DNA of 60,000 bases, taken from the NCBI GenBank assembly GCA_903813345.2, contig CAIIXF020000004.1, positions 19,504,477-19,564,476 on the forward strand. The letters are read 5' to 3'. Under the pieces are notes generated by a model, which was not told the origin of the DNA, did not search any database, and saw only the letters and a list, made by a program, of their open reading frames with translations. Position numbers and translations under genes: made by a program. The DNA comes from Owenia fusiformis. Lineage: Eukaryota; Annelida; Polychaeta; Sabellida; Oweniidae. Within the stretch, counting starts at the first letter, position 1, and each line of letters starts with the position of its first letter. Below are positions 24,670 through 35,625 of the stretch, one piece after another.

Positions 24670-25025
24670 ATTTTTAAGGTCAAGGTCATTCAAAGGTAAA
24701 TATCTAGGTATTTGGTGATTTAATGTCATTGGGGCTGTTGTGAACCTCGGTGACACATGATAAGTGAACTGAGGTCAATGTCGTTTCAAGGTCAAAGGTC
24801 AGTATCTAGGTTTTTACTTTTTAATACCTAGGGGGGCTGCTGTGACCCTTGGCAACTCATGATTACGTGACCTGAAGTCAATGTCAAGGTTTATGAGTCA
24901 AGGTCATCTAAAGGTCATCTCAAGGTCAAAGGTCAATATTTAGGTTTTTGGCGTTTCAAGGACCTTTGAGGCTGCTGTGACCCTTGGCGACTGATGATTA
25001 GGTGACCTGAGGTCAATTTCATTCC
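24670..25025 (+). repeat. degenerate tandem repeat rich in AGGTCA half-sites
   Basis: Roughly three units of about 120 bp share GGCTGCTGTGACCCTTGGC-ACT-ATGATTA-GTGACCTGA-GTCAAT. AGGTCA half-sites recur throughout. These include AAGGTCAAGGTCA, CAAGGTCAAAGGTCA (a direct repeat with 1-bp spacing, twice) and TGACCTGAGGTCA (everted). Such elements are known nuclear-receptor targets, but here they may simply be inherited from the repeat unit. Confidence 0.65.
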
Positions 25026-25284
25026 ACTATTTTGGAAACTTTTCATGTGTTAATGCAAAGAGAAGACGTTTCCCACTTATTGTTGACCTGTGTATGAGCA
25101 TAGTCGACAGGTAAATCATTGTCAACAAATCAATTACATGGCTAGCAAGTGCTTTCTGGAAAATCATTCCATATCCATATGGTGAAAAAACATGTATGCT
25201 ATTGAATTTAAAATAAAAGTAAGTATATGTAAAAAAAACATCAAATCGGAGCATTTTATTTAGATATCCTTCAGATAAAATCAA

Positions 25285-25520
25285 CCGTTCCGTCTTACCC
25301 ACCTGTTCCGTCTTACCCCACGCCTGGTAAAGTTGCCCTTGTTGACACCGTAGACGGTTTTGATATGAAATAGTCGGTATAGACAATATAAATTAATTTT
25401 AAAATCATTTTCAGTTGCTCTGCTTTGTAATATATTATAAACATTTTCAAGGAAACCCATGTTTAATGGACAGTAGCCTATCAAACATAGGTGTAGATTT
25501 TCGTTCCGTCTTACCCCACT
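25285..25520 (+). repeat. GTTCCGTCTTACCCCAC short repeat cluster
   Basis: The 17-mer GTTCCGTCTTACCCCAC, or a one-base variant, occurs at about 24648, 25287, 25303 and 25504. It is absent from surrounding DNA. No coding or RNA role is visible. Most of 25526-27013 holds nothing recognisable except occasional GGGGCAAA-type motifs. Confidence 0.6.
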
Positions 25521-27013
25521 CTCCCCTATACCCGGGCCTCAGGTCGGAATACTTGGGTAGCCCAGAACACTTGGAAGCCTTGGAGCTTCACAGACGTCAA
25601 TGGCAAGAAAATGGGGCAAAACGGCACCGTCGGGGGCAAAGTGGCCCATCGAAATATCCTTGAATTATAAAAAGATGGTTCTTCAAAAGTCCTTCTCGAC
25701 CGCCCATTCTAGCAGCGTTTCGCATTAATTCTACTTTTCACTCTCTTTTTGCAAATTAGCCAGCCTCCCACGAGAATCTCTAAGAAATCCGCTAACAATA
25801 GAATATCGTTTTGATTTAACATTTTACATAGAGTATGCATATTTATTCTTTATTCGTAAAAATTTCGAGGGCATATATCAGGCAAATTAAAACCCCTGTT
25901 TGAAAATTCACATGTCTTTGCGGGCAAAACGACCCACAAAGGTTAAAACATACAAAAATCGTATTGTTAAGAACAATTGATTTTCAAATATAATGATTTT
26001 AACATTTGGTTTGTACCTTATTTCCCTCCGACACATATCGAATGGCTAGAATTCATGGTAGCGGTTAAGAATACTTTATCTGTCAAAGGTTTGAACCGGT
26101 CTGAAATGTGTGTGGACGAGTCTTTAATTGATTCATTTTGCTTTTAAAACCCATGTAACAGAGGGTGGGCCTTTTTGCCCCTCTCTCGACATTATTTTTG
26201 ACCATTGAAAAATCACAGAAGATAGTCCTAGCAATCAATGGGCAAGTATAAGACATTCGACATGGCGTAGAATAATGGAAATAGCGTCATGAATCCCGGG
26301 ACAATGAATCTCGGATCCAAGTACGTCATTAATGGTCGAAAATCAAAATATTGACAAATTTATAACCTAAAAGGCCGAAAGATTATGCGGCAAATATTGA
26401 AACGGTGGTTGTCAACATATTGTATTATAATTAGCTTTGATCTCTTAGAATCCGTTGAATCCTAAGCGATTGGAGTTGTTTAGATCACTTAACGAATGAT
26501 ATGAAATGATGAGGATTTGGTTTTTTTCAAAGTTTATAATGGCGCCCAATGGGGGATTTTAGCAAAATATCCCGAAAATCTACTGAAATCATTAAAAGGC
26601 CGAAAGATCTGTGGATGGATTTTGCTGTTTTATATATCAAAATGAACACTTCTTTGGGTCTAACAAGGATCCGTTGAATCCTAAGAAAATAAATGATTTG
26701 CTAAAAAGTTATTAAGATTTTAAATTTTGATGAAGACTGCTCTCCATTGAAATCTTTGGACCATATAAGCATGTGGTCCACTATAAAATAAAGGCCGTGG
26801 CTTTATTTGCCCGCGAATTTAAAACTATGTATTTTCCTGAATAATGTGGATGAATTAATGGAAAAAATGAAGAATAAAATCCACTGGTATACATTATTTC
26901 TAATTGTGTTTTCGGTTTATTTTATTCAAGTGTTATATGCAATTATAAAACAAACGTGAAGAAATATAAGCTTACAATATAAAGTTAGTTACAAAAATAC
27001 TTTAGGCCTAGGC

Positions 27014-27449
27014 TATTGATGGAAACGTAACTTGACTTTATTTCCAATACCTCCAAATTTTATCAATTTTTTACCTCACTTACAATAGGTCGAAAATTGA
27101 TGATTAATTTGATGAATTTCTGAAAATGGGTTAGGGGCAAATCAGAAATCAGATTAAAAGATTCAGTAAAAAATATTTTCATATAGAAAATTGAATTGTG
27201 TAACTTTTTGTACACTCACGCGTGACAGTAAGTGTTTAGTTTATTTGATAAATATTAAAGTGCTTCAGGACTTAGATGGATGGATATTCTGTTATATGAC
27301 TTGCGGCAAACCTACCAATTCCCATTGGTTGACATGGGAATGTCGATTTTCAAAAAATTATCATCAATTTTCGACTTATTGTAATTGAGGAAAAAATTGA
27401 GAAAATTTGGAGGTATTGGAAATAAAGTCAAATTACGTTTCCATCAATA
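27014..27449. mobile_element. MITE with about 95-bp inverted repeats (TATTGATGG family)
   Basis: The left arm TATTGATGGAAACGTAACTT ... GGTCGAAAATTGATGA and the right arm TCATCAATTTTCGAC ... GTTTCCATCAATA are near-perfect inverts, about 436 bp end to end. A solo arm lies at 5907-5998. The internal GGGGCAAATCAGA-ATCAG...AAAGATTCA stretch recurs at about 36215-36345, a second related locus. Confidence 0.8.
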
Positions 27450-27499
27450 ATATAAGTATTTTCATCGAAGGTTAAGTAAATAAAAATTCAAAGGTAAAG

Positions 27500-27663
27500 A
27501 GGTGTTCGCACGTAGTTCAATGGGGGAGCTAGCTTATGGAGGGGGGTGTAAAAGAGCGTTTGCTTGTTGTTTTTTGTTTAAAATACCATCATCAGGGACA
27601 TCGCAAGCTTCAAGTCACGTACGCGTGCGATCGCCAAAAATGGCCTTTCAGTCGGGAGGTAAG
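27500..27663 (+). promoter_or_regulatory. candidate CpG-rich promoter and first coding exon
   Basis: Within AT-rich DNA, CACGTACGCGTGCGATCGCC at about 27616-27634 is unusually CpG-dense. It is followed by ATG at 27640 (A at -3), giving MAFQSGGK, and by two overlapping donors GTAAGGTAAGC. No downstream exon could be linked with confidence. The product is unrecognised. Confidence 0.25.
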
Positions 27664-28841
27664 GTAAGCTACCCAACCCAATCAAACTTTTTTATTACAA
27701 CAATTGATGCAACTTCCTTCAAACACCGGGCTTCAAGCTTGAGCTAGAATCTTCAAATAAAAAGCATTTGAAAGCTCTTTTCTTTATCGGATCTAATTGT
27801 TATTGTTATTTGTTATGGAGGTTCAGTCGCATCCCCTGGCTACGCTTACGGATGATAAAACCAGTCATCAAAGTAAATGTTAAACACGAGCAGTCTCTCG
27901 ACCCGACCCTACATATCACCAATCAACAGGCAACAATAACTCATGATAAGAAAGTTTGTAAGTTTATATTTATAATTAACCTCAACAACAGGTGGCAATG
28001 GTGACTGTATAATTAGCAGGAAAATAACCCTAATTGACATAACCAACTAGAAAAATAATCTCAAACAATGTTGCACTCAATAGTTTCCAGGCCATGGTGG
28101 CTAAAAGAAAAAAAGAATAAAAATGAGAGGCTTTACTTCTCCCCAAAGAAAATTTTGGTGAACGGCTTGGTGATGCAATACCCGTGATGCACTAGACTTC
28201 TGAACGCTAGAAAAATTCTTACTAAAAATGTTCATACTTTTTCATGCTTTAATTATGAGAACAAATAGCAATAGTATAAAGATCACTCATAATAATAAGT
28301 TATTAGGCTACTATAAACTGGCTGGAGATCACATGAGCATTGATTATGAAGAAGATGTCTTTTTTTCTTAACAATTTGGAACACAAGTGGCTTCATTATT
28401 ATTACTATATTAGTCTAATCTAATCAACATTTGAGCAGTGTTTGATTCAAGGAAAAAAACATTATATTATTTTGGGCAGGACTCACTTCATAAATTGTTT
28501 TCCCTCATCGCTACTCACATTCTTGCCAATTTTTGCGCCCTATATTTGAAGAGCACATTCTGTAAGTGATTGAAAATTTAAAGCCTAATATGTCGGAACG
28601 TCGAAGGTACGATTTTTCTTTTTTCCTTATTTCACGCGTTGTGGGCAGAATCCCCACGACTTTTTTCTCACAAACGTATATCAGTATCATATGTTTTAGA
28701 AAATGTTCATGTTTGCGAAAAAATATTCGTGTAAATAAATATGAGTGTATTCCTGAAAACAAAAATGCAATAGTAATAAAATGATTTCCTCGTTATGATG
28801 TTATGACATCTTTGCTAGCTGACAGTGACAGCAACATATTT

Positions 28842-28920
28842 TAACAAGGCATTAACATGCAAAATGTCACCCCTGGCATTTGTTACAGACGCCGCACGCC
28901 AACCACCGAACGCCGTCCAC
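28842..28920 (-). repeat. decayed copy of the ATGTCACCACC element
   Basis: AACAAGGCATTAACATG-CAAAATGTCACC and TTTGTTACAGACGC-GC-CGCCAACCACC match, in reverse, the two ends of the element at 49526-50250. The interior is missing, so this is a deletion derivative. Confidence 0.6.
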
Positions 28921-29035
28921 AAAAAATTTGGAGACAATAACAATATTTCACTCCTTGTTGACTACCACTCCTTGATGCGTATCAGTTAAGAACAATCTGA
29001 AACCTTTAACCATAACGTGCACCTATTAGTCATTA

Positions 29036-29844
29036 ACCCTACTATCACACCAAACTAGTTCTCACTACGTTCTCGAAAACGGGCTTCAACTATGTACGAA
29101 CGGACTGGACCTACTAAGAACCGTTTGGGATCTATTTACAAACTTCATCGAACGTACTCGAACGGGTAGGTCCTCTAGAACTTAGACAATGCTCAAAATG
29201 TTCTCGTGGTCGTCACGTTCTACAATTAGAACGAGTGACAACGTACTAACGACGAGCTGGACGTACTACGAACGGAACTGTCGTACTTCAATCCTACTAG
29301 GGACGTTTTAACAACGAGTTGAACTGTCTGAGGACGTGTTGAGAACGAGGTAGAACTAATTGCAAACGGGTTTAAACTGATTAAGAACGTATTTAACACT
29401 GCTTATGAACGAGTTTGCAAAAATATAGCTATCACACCAAGCAAGTTGCCACTGCGTTCTTAAAAACTGGTTTTAAACTGTGTGCGAACGGAATGAACGT
29501 AGCTGCAACTTTCTACCATCTATTTACGAACTTTATGAACGTTCTCAGACGGGAATGTGATTTTAGAATTTTGAATCGATTCAAAATTCGATGGCGACCA
29601 TACCGTTCTGTAATCAGGTCATGTTGACCTTCTAGACTAAGGGACGCGTTCTACGACGTTGCACACCGACGTGGTGCGACCTGAACGAACTGCGAACGAG
29701 ATGGACGTATTGAAGACTGTTTAAGAACGAAGAAGCTAATTATTTCAGACATATTTCCCGACCACAGCCAGATTGAGCCCGTTTTACGACGTTTTCGTAG
29801 GACTGGCAAGAACGGGTAAGAACTTGTTTGGTGTGATAGGGGGG
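29036..29844. mobile_element. Harbinger-like MITE family H1, copy A (809 bp)
   Basis: The ends ACCCTACTATCACACCAAAC and GTTTGGTGTGATAGGGGGG are inverted and flanked by TTA on both sides. The family is shared with 44586-45164. Copy A has an extra internal block of about 230 bp with repeated ACGAAC-type motifs and a second internal CTATCACACCAAGCAAG end-like sequence, so it may contain a nested insertion. TTA (TWA) duplications are typical of PIF/Harbinger. No ORF. Confidence 0.8.
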
Positions 29845-30029
29845 TTAGCGAATAATTCGTAAACTTTCACGTGACAAAATGCATCTTGTTTTTTCTAGGA
29901 GAAATCGGCTGACCTTGTTATAAACATCAAACCTGAGAGGATCCGAGTACTAGTACCCAAAGATGTATTCGCATTTAGTACATAACTACCATGACTGAAT
30001 AAAATGTCCCATTTTTCAATGATTCTAAA

Positions 30030-32220
30030 ACTAATTGACCAAACTGAGTGCTCTAAAACGGTAGAGCATTGATTGACCGAAGTGTTAAAATTCACTTCTA
30101 GAACTGATTGACCAAAGTGTTCCGGCATTTGCAATTCTTATTGATTGATCTAAGTTTTCCGACTTTTACAACTGATTGACTGCAGCTGATGGACCAAAGT
30201 GTTTTGACTTCAAAAACTGAATGAGCAAAGTGTGTTCCAATTGACTAAAGTGTTCTGAATTCCCAGCTGATTGATCAAAGTGTTCTTACTCACCGAACTG
30301 TTTAAACTTCTACAACTGATTGACCAAAGTGTTCCGACTTTTACAGCTGATTGACAAAAGTGTTCTAATTGACCGAAGTGTTCAGACTTCTACAACTGAC
30401 TGACCAAAGTGTTCCGACTTTTACAGCTGATTGACCAACGTGTTTAGACTTCAAAAACTGAATGAGCAAAGTGTTCCAATTGACTAAAGTGTTCTGAATT
30501 CCCAGCTGATTGATCAAAGTGTTCTAACTCACCGAACTGTTTAAACTTCTACAACTGATTGACCAAAGTGTTCCGACTTTTACAGCTGATTGACAAAAGT
30601 GTTCTAATTGACCGAAGTGCTCAGACTTCTACAACTGACTGACCAAAGTGTTCCGACTTCTACAACTGACTGACCAAAGTGTTCCGACTTTTACAGCTGA
30701 TTGACCAAAGTGTTTAGATTTCTACAACTGATTGACCAAAGTGTTTCGACTTTTACAGCTGATTGACCAAAGTGTTTCGACTTCTACAGCTGATTGAGCA
30801 AAATGTTCTGACTTCTTCAGCTGATTGACGAAAGTGTTCCGACATTTACAACTGATTGAATTGACCAAAGTGTTCTGACTTTTACATCTGATTGACCAAA
30901 TTGTTCTGACTTTGACATCTGATTAACCAAAGTGTTCTGACTTGTACAATTGATTGACCAAACTATTTATACTTTACAACTGATTAAAGAAAGTGTTCCG
31001 ACTTTTAAAATTGATTGATTAAAGCGTTCTAACTTTTACAATTGATTGACCTTTAACGTTCTGACTTTTACATCTAATTGGCCAAAGTGTTCTTAACATT
31101 TGGTCAATCAGATTTCAAAGTCAGAACACTTTGGTCAATCATTTGTAAAAGTAGGATTACTTTGATCAATCAGATTTGAAAGTCGGAACACTTTGGTCAA
31201 TCAATTGTAAAAGTAGGTACACTTTCTTCAATCAGTTTCACTTTGGGCAATCAGATGTAGAAGTTGGAACACTTTGGTCAATCAATATTACAAGTCAGAA
31301 CACTTTGGTCAATCAGATGCTAAAGTCGGAACCCTTTGGTCAATCAGATGGAAAAGTCGGAACACTTTGATCAATCAATTGTAAAAGTAGGAACACTTTC
31401 TTCAATTAGTTGTAAAAGTCGGAACACTTTCGTCAATCAATTTTAAAAGTCGGAACTCTTTCTTCAATCAGTTAATTGTAACACTTTGGTCAATCAGATG
31501 GAAAAGTCGGAACACTTGCTTCAATCAGATGTTAAAGTCGGAACACTTTGGTCAATCAATTGTAAACGTAGGAACACTTTCTTCAATTAGTTGTAAAAGT
31601 CAGAACACTTTGGTCAATCAGATTTAAAAGTCGGAACACTTTGGTCAATCAATTGTAAAAGTAGGAACACTTTCTTCAATTAGTTGTAAAAGTCGGAACA
31701 CTTGGTCTATCAGATGTAAAAGTCGGAACACTTTGGTCAATCAGATGTAAACGTAGGAACACTTTTTTCAATTAGTTGTAAAAGTCGGAACACTTTCTTC
31801 AATTAGTTGTAAAAGTCGGAACACTATGGTCAATCACATGTAAAAGTCAGAACACTTTGCTTAATCAATTGTTAAAGTCGGAACACTTTCTTCAATCAGA
31901 TGTAAAAGTCGGAACACTTTGTTTAATCAGATGTTAAAGTCAGAACACTTTGGTTAATCAGTTGTAAAAGTCGGATTACTTTTGATCAATCAGATGTAAA
32001 AGTCGGAACACCTTGGGCAATCAATTGTAAAAGTAGGAATACTTTCTTCAATCAGTCGTAAAAATCGGAACACTTTGGTCAATCAGATGTAAACGTCGGA
32101 ACACTTTGGTCAATTAATTTTAGAAGTCGGAACACTTTCTTCAAGCAGTTGTAACATTTTGGTCAATCAGATAGAAAAGTCGGAACACTTGCTTCAATCA
32201 GTTGTTAAAGTCGAAACACT
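30030..32220. repeat. 2.2-kb head-to-head palindromic satellite (about 31-bp units)
   Basis: From about 30030 to 31092 the array reads CTGATTGACCAAAGTGTTCC-GACTTTTACA, about 31 bp repeated some 30 times. From about 31094 to 32220 the same unit runs in reverse (GTCGGAACACTTTGGTCAAT-CAGATGTAAAA). The switch is abrupt, at 31092-31093, with essentially no spacer. The two arms are similar in length (about 1.06 and 1.13 kb). Units within an arm differ from each other, including deletions. No ORF of note: the TLWSIN-like peptides are repeat translation. Confidence 0.93.
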
Positions 32221-32616
32221 TACCATTTCTATTCTTTGCTTTGTGGAAGTAAACAAAACTGATGTAATCTTTGATATAACTATACGCGCCTTCTTATACT
32301 TTGTAATTAAGGTTAGGGCTGCAACAGGAAGGAGGTGTTGAGAACTTGTCGGAGAATGAGAAGTCAAATGCAAGGTACAGAAAGTGCAAATGTAATAAAC
32401 GATAGTTTCTCATCTACTGTACACTGTCCAATTCAACCAAATTTTGGAAGTAATTTGAAACTAGAAACTTTATTTTCAGCATTTTGTCCTCATACTCTGT
32501 CTTTTAAACGATTGTGTTGTCTTAGTGCGCCACATTTTTTATATGAGATTCACTAATGTTCCCGTTTTTGCAAAAACCTGTTGTTAATGCAAAGAATTTT
32601 ATTTTTTATTATTCAG

Positions 32617-32783
32617 AGGATTTGCTCAACTTTGGTAATGACAAAGAGCAGACAATGGCGGAGACAGCAGCAAATCATGGCCTTAGTGTTATAGAAAATG
32701 ATGGTGATGGTAACTGCCTGTTCCATGCATTGGTTAACCAACTGAAGCATCATACAGTTGTTGGATTTACACTAGAGCCCTAA
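32617..32783 (+). pseudogene. OTU-family cysteine-protease exon or fragment
   Basis: After an acceptor-like TTATTATTCAG, the frame reads EDLLNFGNDKEQTMAETA, then ANHGLSVIENDGDGNCLFHA, then LVNQL. DGDGNCLFHAL is the catalytic Asp/Cys block of OTU deubiquitinases (Asp and Cys three residues apart). The usual downstream His block is absent: the frame runs HHTVVGFTLEP and stops. OTU domains occur in host deubiquitinases and also inside some large transposons. With no partner exons visible, this is a fragment or pseudogene. A short coding-like stretch (LQQEGGVENLSENEKSNA, around 32315-32370) lies upstream but does not splice in frame. Confidence 0.6.
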
Positions 32784-34035
32784 GACGTCTTGGCTAAAAC
32801 GTTTTAGCGTTCAGTACAAATGTAATGTAAATCCAGACTTTCTCAAGAGCTCTCGGCTAATAATGTTAGCTAAGACGTTTCAGGACCCTAGATTTATATG
32901 TCTTTACGATGGAACAAATTCACAAGAACTCGTGTATTTGAAAAAACTAAACTCAGTACCCCATGTAACTGGATATTGTATCTCTGGAGAAAGAAAAATG
33001 GGAAAATTTGGAGTCATAAGAATAAATTCAAGAAGCATGTCTTATCATGTCTTATATACACGTTATCCCCCCCTCCATCCTACCCCCCCCTCCATCCAAT
33101 ATTAATTTATTTCGATTATTTTTTGTATAACGCATGGAAATTAACTTTAAAAAGTGAGCAATGTCATTAGTATTGTGATAATAACGTCCCTTATACCTAT
33201 TTATTACAGGTCATGTAGAAAATTGTTGCCCGATTTATAGGAAAAACATTGACTTTTGCACGTTTTTGATGATGCGCCTTTTTAATAGATCTCATATCTT
33301 AGAAGGGTATCAGTTCAAAAAATACTAGATGGCCTAACATATTTTGCCATGCACTGCGCCTATTCATTTGGCAATTCAGTTGTAAATTTACTCTTGAAAA
33401 AATAAATCTTCCAAATTTGAGTTTTCTTGCAGAAATCGCCTAATCCCCCCCCCCCTCTATCCATTTTGTACGATCACCGGGCGTGTAATTGGTTATATCT
33501 CATCCCAGGGTTGTTGAAAATTATTCTATTATATATCATTTTATTGCGAATTAAATTAAATCTTTAAAATGATATATCATTGTTGGTGTTTCTGTTTAAA
33601 AATAATATTGGCTAGGGGTGTTTTTGGCCCACCCTGTATATTATAAGATATTTTGTAACCATGTATGATATATTGTAATAAAAGTGATACATAGTATACT
33701 CGCCCATTTTATTATCATTTAGTGTATTCTATACTTAAAGGGTCAGTATCTGTATTTCTGATTTTTTATTCCTGACATTATTTAAAGAATTAGACCCACT
33801 CTTTCTGTTTTGTAAATATCAATACTTCAATATTTTTATTGTGTATGTAGAATGGGAAATACTTTCAAGATATAACACGTTGATATTAATAGGAGCACCA
33901 AAGGTTTTCTCTATCAACATGGAAATAAAAGCAGTTCGTATTAGCAATAATGAATACTTTGCATTTTCTACAGAATTAGAAACAAGGTAACTTTCAATAT
34001 TTTAAAACTAATTCAAAATTATCACTTAGACCAGT
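32784..34035. other. no recognisable gene
   Basis: AT-rich sequence with two C-rich runs (about 33066-33095 and 33445-33457). ORFs are short and unrelated to known families. Confidence 0.5.
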
Positions 34036-34295
34036 GGCGGATCCAGGAACCAACAAGGGGGGGGGGCAAATTTTAGGTCAGAGAAAAAACCTCCGCCCAT
34101 TTAGGCCCATTTTCTTCAAAATTTGGCCTTAAATTTAAAAAATAAGGCCTTAGAAGGTCTAATAATGACCAAAAGGCCCACTTTTTGGGGCCTTAAGGCC
34201 TTCTTTATGGCCTAAAAATTTTTGGGCCCAACTTTTTTTTTCTGGGCCAACCTTAGGGGGGGAGGCGGGCCCCATGCCCCCCCCCCGGATCCGCC
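34036..34295. mobile_element. GGCGGATCC MITE, 260 bp
   Basis: It starts TGGCGGATCC and ends GGATCCGCCA, with G-rich and C-rich tracts just inside each end and GGCCTTA/TAAGGCC motifs between. Isolated ends of the same type are seen at about 34455 (TGGCGGATC followed by a G run) and 43103 (CTGGATCCGCCCCTG), so the family is dispersed. Confidence 0.65.
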
Positions 34296-34505
34296 ATAGT
34301 ACATGGGCTAATTGAAAGCCCATGCTTAGACCCACGGACCTCTGCCAGATAAGCTCCTCTTTGTCTAGGCTCAATAAATATATATCCTTTGAGCCTACTA
34401 CCAACAGGGGCTGAATCTGGCTCCGGATCTGTGCTTAGACCCATAACGTAAGCACTGGCGGATCTGGGGGGGGGGGGCAGGAGCTTTATAAAACAGTTTT
34501 ATATG

Positions 34506-34581
34506 CATAGGCCAAGGGTAAAGTAATAGTAAGCCGTATATTTCTATATACAGCTTACTATTACTTTTCCCTTGGCCTATG
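34506..34581. ncRNA. 76-nt hairpin, 28 of 29 bp stem
   Basis: The left arm starts CATAGGCCAAGGG and ends AGTAATAGTAAGC. Its reverse complement ends at 34581 with a single T-A difference. Between the arms, TATAT/ATATA can extend the stem. The size and stem resemble a microRNA precursor, but a very small MITE or recent inverted duplication is equally possible. No expression evidence exists here. Confidence 0.4.
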
Positions 34582-35060
34582 TTTATATGTCTGCTTCTGG
34601 TCTCTGCTTTTAAGGGATTCCACAAGGGAATTCCCCTTTTGACCAGGTCACTGTGAACTTTCATTGACATCTGACCAAATCAGCTGTTTGTCTATCTATG
34701 CGCATGCGCCAAAGTGGTCAAAACCGTCCTGGTCCCCTGTCAAACGTGCAAGATGCCATCGAATAAAAACGTTTGTTAGAACTGCAACATGAAGATCAAG
34801 GGCGATAGGTAGGTTAGTAATCTAAAGTGTTAGATCTACCTAGAGGCCTAAGCTTACAATTACAGGGCCTTCATCATGAAAAGAAAAAGTTTCATCATGA
34901 TTTTTTATTTTTCACTTTTTGTTGAAAACTCACACACATTTTCAGAAATAGCCTAGAGTCACAGGGGATTGGCTAGGAGTGTGTCAAGGAAAATTGTCTA
35001 ATCTCCCATCATTTTAACTCGATCCTCAATATTCGAGCAAATTGTGCCTGAATACATGTC

Positions 35061-35625
35061 ATAGCCGTAGGCAGCGGGGGTTCGGTGGGTTCGAACGACC
35101 CCCCGGTCAGGATTTCCCAAAATATCATTTTGCGGAAAAATGCATATAACCAGAAATATTGAATTACTGTGCTATTTGAAAACTACATTTATGAGCAGTA
35201 AATGATTTAACATTTAGTGAACACGAGAGCCTTATTTTGTTAAAAACATGTCATAGTGTGAAGTTACACTTCCCTCAAAACGTACAAAGGCACTGGGTGA
35301 GATTTAAGGGAAGACCCCAGTAGTCTACAGAGCATGAGATTTTACATTTAGAAATAGCAATAATTTCTCACAATTAACTTAAAAGCTGCTTCTTCTCAGA
35401 CAAAATAACCCATCTTTGGCAATGGCTAAATCAGTCCTTTGTAGGAATTTTGTTTTAAGCCAGTTCTGGTCCAATACGAAGTTATTGGAAGTTATTGAAA
35501 ACAATGCAGACGTCCCATACTCTGAATGATTTTAACAACATTGACGAATAAATATCTGGAATAGTCGTTATATTGATGAAACACATGTTCTTTCAAATGT
35601 GTACATCTCTGTTTTGTTTTATTTC
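35061..35625 (+). repeat. dispersed repeat family R1, copy 2
   Basis: Same orientation and layout as 247-811 (CATAGCCGTAGGCAGCGGGG ... TTCAAATGTGTACATC). Shared mid-segments include GGAATTTTGTTTTAAGCCAG. The copies differ by small deletions, such as the loss of the TA dinucleotide run. Confidence 0.75.

Noticed and set aside
28511-28784. Overlapping ORFs on both strands
   Set aside because: No recognisable motif or splice context. Judged as chance overlap.
31176-31370. ORF with repeated TLWSIN-type peptide
   Set aside because: Translation of the 31-bp palindromic array.
30030-32220. CRISPR-like array
   Set aside because: Units are contiguous and diverged without unique spacers, the array reverses orientation, and the genome is clearly eukaryotic.
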